NCBI GenBank assembly: GCA_947631135.1
Contig: CANRKE010000015.1
Coordinates: 1 to 19,313 of the forward strand
Reading direction: 5' to 3'
From: an uncultured Bacilli bacterium
GTDB taxonomy: Bacteria > Bacillota_I > Bacilli_A > RF39 > UBA660
DNA length: 19,313 nt
The position numbers were made by a program, and so were the translations under genes. This document shows, piece by piece, positions 14,286 through 19,313 of this stretch (positions are counted from its first letter, which is position 1; every line of letters begins with the position of its first letter). The notes below the pieces were generated by a model. That model was not told the DNA's origin and searched no databases. It was given only the letters and a program-made list of their open reading frames with translations.

Positions 14286-14940
14286 ATTGATTTAAACCAA
14301 CTAATGTTTCATGTATATCTTCTTCAATAGTATTTAGGTCTAATTCTTCTATTCTATCAACTCTGCATTTAATTGATGTTAAAATACTATCAACTTTACT
14401 AACTGCATCATCTAAATCATCATTAACAACAACATAATTATATTTAGGTAATTGATTTATTTCTTTATATGCAGTTTTAAATCTATCAATTAATTGTTCT
14501 CGATTTTCTCCACCACCACGTGCAATAATTCTTTTTTTTAACTCTTTTATTGAAGGAGCAAGTATAAATATAAGCACTGTATTAGGAAAAATTTCTTTAA
14601 TCTGTTTAGCACCTTGAACATCTATTTCCAATATGACATCAAATCCATCGTCAAGCAATTTTTGAACTTCTTTTTTAGGAGTCCCAAAATAGTGACCATT
14701 TCTAACACGAGCATATTCTAGAAAATCACCATTTTCTAACTTTTTTTCAAATTCATCTGTAGATACAAAATAGTAATTAACACCATCTACTTCTTTACTT
14801 CTCATAGGACGAGATGTATATGATATTGGACAAACAGTATTTTCTCTTATCTTTAAGATCTTATCAATAACTGTTCCCTTACCAGCACCACTTGGTCCAG
14901 ATACAACTATTAATTCTCCATTCTTTTTATTCTTTATCAT
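14284..14940 (-). CDS. gmk: guanylate kinase
   Basis: A 218-residue cytoplasmic enzyme that converts GMP to GDP with ATP, in purine nucleotide synthesis and salvage. The P-loop is VSGPSGAGKGT (13-23), and the GMP-binding segment contains SYTSRPMRSKEVDGVNYYFVS (40-60). GDFLEYARVRNGHYFGTP and VILEIDVQGAKQIK are highly conserved, and the lid region holds IIARGGGENREQLIDRF. It is slightly longer than E. coli Gmk (207), with an acidic extension after about 195. The start overlaps the lon stop (ATGA), with AAAGGA in the end of lon as ribosome site. Many Firmicutes pair gmk with rpoZ; here it is coupled to lon. Confidence 0.97.
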   Translation of the reverse strand: MIKNKKNGELIVVSGPSGAGKGTVIDKILKIRENTVCPISYTSRPMRSKEVDGVNYYFVSTDEFEKKLENGDFLEYARVRNGHYFGTPKKEVQKLLDDGFDVILEIDVQGAKQIKEIFPNTVLIFILAPSIKELKKRIIARGGGENREQLIDRFKTAYKEINQLPKYNYVVVNDDLDDAVSKVDSILTSIKCRVDRIEELDLNTIEEDIHETLVGLNQ

Positions 14941-17276
14941 TTAACTTTTTTCCTTTCATTATTTTTAAATATTATATCATAAACCTCATTATAATTATTA
15001 ACAAAATAAAATTCTATTTTATTTTTAATATATTTAGGTATTTCTTCAAAGTCTCTCCTATTAGATTCAGGTATAATTATTTTTTTGATACCACTTCTTT
15101 TTGCTCCTAAAACTTTTTCTTTTAAACCACCTATAGGTAAAACATTACCAGTCAATGTTATTTCACCAGTCATTGCAAAAAAAGGTGGTACATTTCTTTT
15201 TGAAAGAGCAGAAATAATTGCGGTTGATAATGCGATACCTGCACTAGGTCCATCCTTTGGAATTGCACCCTCAGGCATATGAATATGTATGTCATTATTT
15301 TCTATAGTATTATAACTTATTGAAAATTGTTTATAATTTTGTTTTATATAACTAAGAGCAATCGTTGCAGATTCTTTAATAACATCACCTAAAGAACCAG
15401 TCAATATTATTTCACCTTTACCTTTATAATAGATAACTTCTATTGGAAGTACATCACCACCAAATGAATTATATGCAAGTCCATTTACTATACCAGGTAC
15501 TTTATCATATGATAATTCACTATAAAAATATTTTCTATTTCCTAAATATTTAATAATTGAAGTATCATAAATATTATATAATATATCATCAACATTTTCG
15601 GTAACTATAAGCTTTACAACTTTTCTAATTATCTTTTCTATACATCTTTCCAACTCTCTTACTCCAGATTCTTTAGTATAATATTTAATTATCTCTAAAA
15701 TAGCTTTATCATTAAATAATATATTTTTTCTAGTTAATCCATTTTCTTTTATAAGTTTAGGAATCAAATATTTCTTTGCAATATCAACCTTTTCATATTC
15801 AGTATAACTAGACAGTTCAATTATCTCAAGTCTATCTCTTAGCGGATCTGGTATTTGTGAAATATCATTTGCAGTTAATATGAATATTACATTGGATAAA
15901 TCATATTCTACATCAATATAATTATCTATAAAATTTTTATTTTGATTTTTATCTAATATATCTAATAATACACTAGCTGGATCACCATGTATATCTTTAT
16001 TTAATTTATCAATTTCATCTATCAATATAAGTGGGTTACTACTTTTAGATTTTTTAATCGCACTTATTATTTTACCAGGATAAGCCCCAATATACGTTCT
16101 CCTATGTCCAATAATATCAGCCTCATCTGATACTCCACCAACACTAATTTTTGCGAACTTTCGTCCCATAGCACGCGCTATACTTTTTGCAAGTGTAGTT
16201 TTACCAACACCAGGTGGACCAGATAAACATATTATAGGAGTTTTTGCGTTTTTAGTTTTAATCTTTACTGCTAAATATTCAAGTATTCTTTCTTTTACAT
16301 CCATAAGTCCATAATGTGATGAATCAAGAATTTGTTTTGCTTTATTTAAATTTTCATTTTCTTTTGAAAATATATTATAAGGAAGAGAAAGTAAGGTTTC
16401 AATATAAGTTTTTGAAATTGAATATTCAGGAGATGAAAACATCATAGAGGATAACTTTTTAATTTCACTATTAACTTTATCTTTAATATTTTTTGGTGCA
16501 TTAATACTATCTAATTTATTTTTATACTTGTCTATATCATTAACATCAGTATCATTATCACTTATTAAATTTAATTCCTCTTGAATATTTTTTAATTTTT
16601 CTTTTAAAATATATTCTCTTTGTACATTTTCCATATCTTTTTGTATATTAAATTCAATATTATTTTCAATATCTAATAATTCCATTTCATGTCTAATATC
16701 TTTTACTAACATATTAGCTCTTTTTATTATATCAATTTCATTTACATATTCTTGTTTTCTATTAATATTAATAGGTAATATTTGACATAATATATCAATT
16801 ATCATAGATAAATTATTCATATCATCAATATGTTTTAAAATAGTAGTATCAACATAAGGCGTTCTTTCTATCAATTCTTTAAATGATAAATATATTTTTC
16901 TTTTATAAGCTTCTTCTTGATTTTTATCAGTTTTTTCATATTCAATTTTTTCAATTTCAGCTTGATATATATCTTCTACAATTTTTTTATATTTTATTAC
17001 ATTTACTCTTCTTTTACCTAATAAGGACACTCTTATATTACCATTAGGAAGTAATATTTTACTTTTGATTTTTGTTATAATACCTATCTTAGGAAAAGAT
17101 TTGATATCCATTTTATTATTGGTATTATTTATAACTAAAATATGACCATCATCATCTGATAAAGACGAACTAATCATATTTTTTTCTGTTTCTTTTTTAA
17201 GTTCTATTCTAAGTTCGCAATGTGGAAGTAAAACAAAGTCTTTAAGTATTAAAACCTGTAAATTAGTTTTTATCAT
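14937..17276 (-). CDS. lon: ATP-dependent protease Lon
   Basis: A 779-residue cytoplasmic protease that unfolds and degrades misfolded and regulatory proteins. The N-terminal substrate-binding domain spans about 1-200, followed by the coiled-coil segment with QREYILKEKLKNIQEEL (219-235). The AAA+ module has Walker A GPPGVGKTT (353-361), Walker B LILIDEIDK (416-424) and HRRTYIGAYPGKI. The proteolytic domain has PKDGPSAG with catalytic Ser678 and GGLKEKVLGAKRSG with the partner Lys721, 43 residues apart as in E. coli. The length is normal. I chose the ATG at 17276 since GGAGGTG lies 5 nt before it; the longer reading frame from 17342 runs through the promoter. No CIRCE or clear CtsR site is visible. 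Confidence 0.97.
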   Translation of the reverse strand: MIKTNLQVLILKDFVLLPHCELRIELKKETEKNMISSSLSDDDGHILVINNTNNKMDIKSFPKIGIITKIKSKILLPNGNIRVSLLGKRRVNVIKYKKIVEDIYQAEIEKIEYEKTDKNQEEAYKRKIYLSFKELIERTPYVDTTILKHIDDMNNLSMIIDILCQILPININRKQEYVNEIDIIKRANMLVKDIRHEMELLDIENNIEFNIQKDMENVQREYILKEKLKNIQEELNLISDNDTDVNDIDKYKNKLDSINAPKNIKDKVNSEIKKLSSMMFSSPEYSISKTYIETLLSLPYNIFSKENENLNKAKQILDSSHYGLMDVKERILEYLAVKIKTKNAKTPIICLSGPPGVGKTTLAKSIARAMGRKFAKISVGGVSDEADIIGHRRTYIGAYPGKIISAIKKSKSSNPLILIDEIDKLNKDIHGDPASVLLDILDKNQNKNFIDNYIDVEYDLSNVIFILTANDISQIPDPLRDRLEIIELSSYTEYEKVDIAKKYLIPKLIKENGLTRKNILFNDKAILEIIKYYTKESGVRELERCIEKIIRKVVKLIVTENVDDILYNIYDTSIIKYLGNRKYFYSELSYDKVPGIVNGLAYNSFGGDVLPIEVIYYKGKGEIILTGSLGDVIKESATIALSYIKQNYKQFSISYNTIENNDIHIHMPEGAIPKDGPSAGIALSTAIISALSKRNVPPFFAMTGEITLTGNVLPIGGLKEKVLGAKRSGIKKIIIPESNRRDFEEIPKYIKNKIEFYFVNNYNEVYDIIFKNNERKKVK

Positions 17277-17304
17277 GTCCACACCTCCACAAATTACAAT
17301 TACT

Positions 17305-17332
17305 ATTATATAATAAATATTGAGAAAATCAA
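17305..17332 (-). promoter_or_regulatory. promoter for lon-gmk
   Basis: On the minus strand TTGATT (17332-17327), 16 nt, then a perfect TATAAT (17310-17305). It gives a start near 17298 and a leader of about 22 nt containing GGAGGTG. Confidence 0.65.
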
Positions 17333-17484
17333 TGAAAAACAATAAAAAAAATTAGGAAATTTTTAACTCAATAATTATCAAATCTTGGTTAAAATTCTCT
17401 AATTTATTTATTTATATATAAATAATTATATTTATTTATTTGTATGTCAACCTTATATAATTTTATTTATTTTCATTATTTAAG

Positions 17485-19185
17485 TTAATAACTTGCTTGA
17501 AATAATGGTAATATCTCATCACTTGATTCAATTATGGTATTTCCATCATATGTTTTAATTTCAGGTAAAGTAATTTTTTCATATTCTTCTTTATCTTTTT
17601 TTGTTCCATCAGAGTTTATTAATCTTACTATTCTTTTATTTTTATAATCAATATAATCTCTTTCATCATCAATGCTTCTTAATGGATCATGCCCAGTTAT
17701 ATCTATTGATATATTTTGGATATTAGAGTTTTTTCTTACTATCATTCTTGAATGATATGTTGTGGTATTCGGTGTCTTATTATGATTGTCTAATAACACA
17801 ATGCCTATATATTTTGTATATGGTCTAAAATTTGTTTGATCTCTATCAAATTTTTCGCCTACTACTGTAGCCTCATAACATTTAAAATCTTCAGATAATA
17901 TTTCATTACCTAAGAATACATAATTATATGTATTTGAATCATCGGATTGAGAAACAAAAATCCCTGCTTTAAATGTTCCATGATTCCATTTTTCGTTTAA
18001 CTTTATTCTATTATTTTCTCTATCTATGTTTTCAAATTCATATAAGTACATCCACACATTTTGTGAATATGTTTCTTTTGGATATGTATAACCTTTAGAA
18101 TCTGTATAATCCCAAAATATTAAACCTCTGTTTGAATTTATATAATTACCAGTAAAACCTGATACATCATTCAAATATACATATTCATCTCCATTTTTTA
18201 AATCATGTGTTAAATATGTTAGACTATTATCAATAGATCTATAATTTTTAAAGTATATATTCTTTTTGTCTATGTCTTTTTCATATATACCGGCATAGTA
18301 TCTTGTACCACTATTATTACTTTTCGCACACATATTCATATAGTATTCTTTGCTTGTATCTATTGCAATATTTGATGAATAAATATCAGATTCTGAACTA
18401 CTACTTATATAAAAACTACCCAAACTTTTATATTTTTCATCACTATATGTTGCATTAGAAAAATTTGTATTATCCCCTAATTCACCTAATCCATTATCTA
18501 CTAGATTTTGTGATACAGTAATATTTATTGTTTTATTATCACCTACATTTTTCCCATCTTTACTATTTCCATATATTTTTAGATCTTCTAAATTTCCATT
18601 AGTAGTATTTGATATTACTGTTATTTCATCCTTTGGTGATTTATCATGTTGTCTTGCCTCTATTTGTATCTTAAAGCTTGCTTCCCTATTTAACATATAA
18701 CTTTGGTCTATACTATTGGAATTTTCTATCCATATCATTAAATTATATTTATTGGTACCTTTCTTATCTATTTCAATACTTCTCTTTAAATAATATTTTG
18801 TATTTTCTATCTCTAAAAAATTACCTTCATTTACTATTTCATTATCTCTTGTTAATCTCCATTTGAAATTTAAATCAGTTAATGCAGTTGGTAAATCTAC
18901 ATCTACAAGTTTAATATCATAATATGCATAACTATTTCCGTTATTTACTACACTAAAGCTATATACACTTGCTTTTTCTTCTATTTCATCACTGTTAATT
19001 GGTAGTAAATTATCAACGTGTACTTCATCTTCATCAATGTATTCAACATCAAGATTACCTAGTTTAGTTGAATTCTCACTAATACTCGTATTAAAGAACA
19101 TTGCGTAACTAAATATAAGTATTCCTATTATTACTACTATAATAGATATTATTACCACATTTCTTATTATTTTCTTCTTATCCAA
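17485..19185 (-). CDS. large membrane-anchored, modular surface protein
   Basis: A 566-residue protein that I cannot name. A Lys-rich N-terminus precedes one membrane helix (about 10-30) and SYAMFFNTS, then KLGNLDVEYIDEDE. This resembles the start of TasA/camelysin-like exported proteins, and a beta-rich domain follows to about 177. From about 197 a different part begins (LEDLKIYGNS, GELGDNTNFSNATYSDE, then YYMNMCAKSNNSGTRYYAGIY). A Trp/Tyr-rich beta region follows, with RGLIFWDYTDSKGYTYP (353-369), KWNHGTFKAGIFVSQS (399-414) and TTTYHSRMIVRK. The last 70 residues (GHDPLRSIDDERDYIDY, then LPEIKTYDGNTIIESSDEI) recall the C-termini of Firmicutes phage tail or surface-display proteins. It is probably a carbohydrate- or host-contact protein held at the membrane. 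The start is TTG, with AGGTG 9 nt before it. It has an unusual 5' region. Confidence 0.6.
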   Translation of the reverse strand: MDKKKIIRNVVIISIIVVIIGILIFSYAMFFNTSISENSTKLGNLDVEYIDEDEVHVDNLLPINSDEIEEKASVYSFSVVNNGNSYAYYDIKLVDVDLPTALTDLNFKWRLTRDNEIVNEGNFLEIENTKYYLKRSIEIDKKGTNKYNLMIWIENSNSIDQSYMLNREASFKIQIEARQHDKSPKDEITVISNTTNGNLEDLKIYGNSKDGKNVGDNKTINITVSQNLVDNGLGELGDNTNFSNATYSDEKYKSLGSFYISSSSESDIYSSNIAIDTSKEYYMNMCAKSNNSGTRYYAGIYEKDIDKKNIYFKNYRSIDNSLTYLTHDLKNGDEYVYLNDVSGFTGNYINSNRGLIFWDYTDSKGYTYPKETYSQNVWMYLYEFENIDRENNRIKLNEKWNHGTFKAGIFVSQSDDSNTYNYVFLGNEILSEDFKCYEATVVGEKFDRDQTNFRPYTKYIGIVLLDNHNKTPNTTTYHSRMIVRKNSNIQNISIDITGHDPLRSIDDERDYIDYKNKRIVRLINSDGTKKDKEEYEKITLPEIKTYDGNTIIESSDEILPLFQASY

Positions 19186-19193
19186 ATTAAAAC

Positions 19194-19216
19194 ACCTACC
19201 TTATTTTAAGGTAAGT
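19194..19216 (-). promoter_or_regulatory. hairpin covering the ribosome binding site of the surface-protein gene
   Basis: As minus-strand RNA, ACUUACCUUA (19216-19207) pairs over 10 bp, with one G-U wobble, to UAAGGUAGGU (19203-19194) around a 3-nt loop. The second arm contains most of the Shine-Dalgarno sequence for the TTG start. A second AAGGTAGGT (19292-19284) farther upstream could compete for the same ACUUACCUU, so a switch is conceivable. Confidence 0.5.
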
Positions 19217-19237
19217 TTATTGGTCTTATAAGTATGA

Positions 19238-19244
19238 CCCCCCC
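19238..19244. repeat. C7/G7 homopolymer tract
   Basis: Seven consecutive C on the plus strand (G on the transcribed-sense strand), close to the predicted transcript start of the surface-protein gene. Long G/C runs are very unusual at this base composition. Confidence 0.9.
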
Positions 19245-19273
19245 ATATCAAACATATGTTTGTGCGTGTTCAA
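19245..19273 (-). promoter_or_regulatory. weak candidate promoter for the surface-protein gene
   Basis: On the minus strand TTGAAC (19273-19268), 17 nt, then TGATAT (19250-19245), which is a poor -10 match. A perfect 14-bp palindrome, CAAACATATGTTTG (19249-19262), fills most of the spacer and would be well placed as an operator. An alternative is that transcription comes from beyond the window. Confidence 0.35.
19249..19262. repeat. 14-bp perfect palindrome
   Basis: CAAACATATGTTTG reads the same on both strands. It lies between the candidate -35 and -10 boxes, next to the G7 tract, as expected for a dimeric regulator site. Confidence 0.7.
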
Positions 19274-19313
19274 TACGAGAAGGACCTACCTTTTTTATTA
19301 CAATTTAATTCTA

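Noticed and set aside
14937..14940. Possible Mycoplasma-type code with UGA as tryptophan
   Set aside because: UGA ends lon exactly at an ATGA overlap with gmk and ends the P-loop kinase before alaS, while tryptophans in the conserved genes are TGG.
17425..17450. TTGACA and TATAAT on the minus strand upstream of lon
   Set aside because: The boxes are good but only 14 nt apart, too close for a sigma-A promoter; the pair at 17305-17332 is better placed.
1..19313. CRISPR array, tRNA or rRNA genes
   Set aside because: No regularly spaced repeats and no tRNA- or rRNA-like sequence were seen on either strand.

Overview
This 19.3-kb window comes from a very AT-rich, low-GC Gram-positive-type (Firmicutes/Bacillota or Mycoplasmatota-like) genome. 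Every protein gene I can support lies on the minus strand. UGA is a normal stop here: lon and the P-loop kinase end in UGA inside ATGA overlaps, and tryptophan is encoded by TGG. The genetic code is therefore the standard bacterial one, not the Mycoplasma code. The gene set (RuvAB, DnaI, Lon, GMP kinase, AlaRS, signal peptidase I, rRNA-modification enzymes) looks like an ordinary chromosome. The very low GC, compact operons and shortened AlaRS suggest a streamlined host-associated lineage, such as the uncultured gut RF39-type bacilli; this placement is inference.

Layout, read in the direction of transcription from right to left. (1) 19185-17485: a large anchored surface protein, with an unusual 5' region holding a G7 tract, a 14-bp palindrome and a hairpin covering the ribosome binding site. 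(2) 17276-14284: lon and gmk, overlapping by 4 nt, with a good promoter in front and a terminator at the gmk stop. (3) 14283-13551: a 730-nt region without a clear gene, packed with inverted repeats, opposed terminators and a strong leftward promoter that could feed the next operon through a leader. (4) 13529-7702: dnaI, ruvA, an M3-like metallopeptidase, ruvB (own promoter) and a CtpE-like P-type ATPase. (5) 7639-5322: a dNMP-kinase-like P-loop protein overlapping a short alanyl-tRNA synthetase. (6) 5181-4549: a solitary AbiEi-type regulator with its own promoter, operator-like repeat and terminator. (7) 4497-171: an RlmI-like methyltransferase, an RluA-family pseudouridine synthase, two paralogous membrane-anchored wall enzymes and signal peptidase I, read as one operon.

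The most unusual item is the pair at 735-2947. Two adjacent proteins share the same T4SS-pilin-like two-helix membrane module and charged linker, but carry unrelated extracellular enzymes: a SleB-type wall hydrolase and an SGNH esterase. They sit directly upstream of a signal peptidase I gene. Also notable are the AlaRS lacking both the beta-barrel insert and the C-Ala domain, the metallopeptidase between ruvA and ruvB, the inverted-repeat region at 13551-14283, and the possible phase-variable leader of the surface protein.
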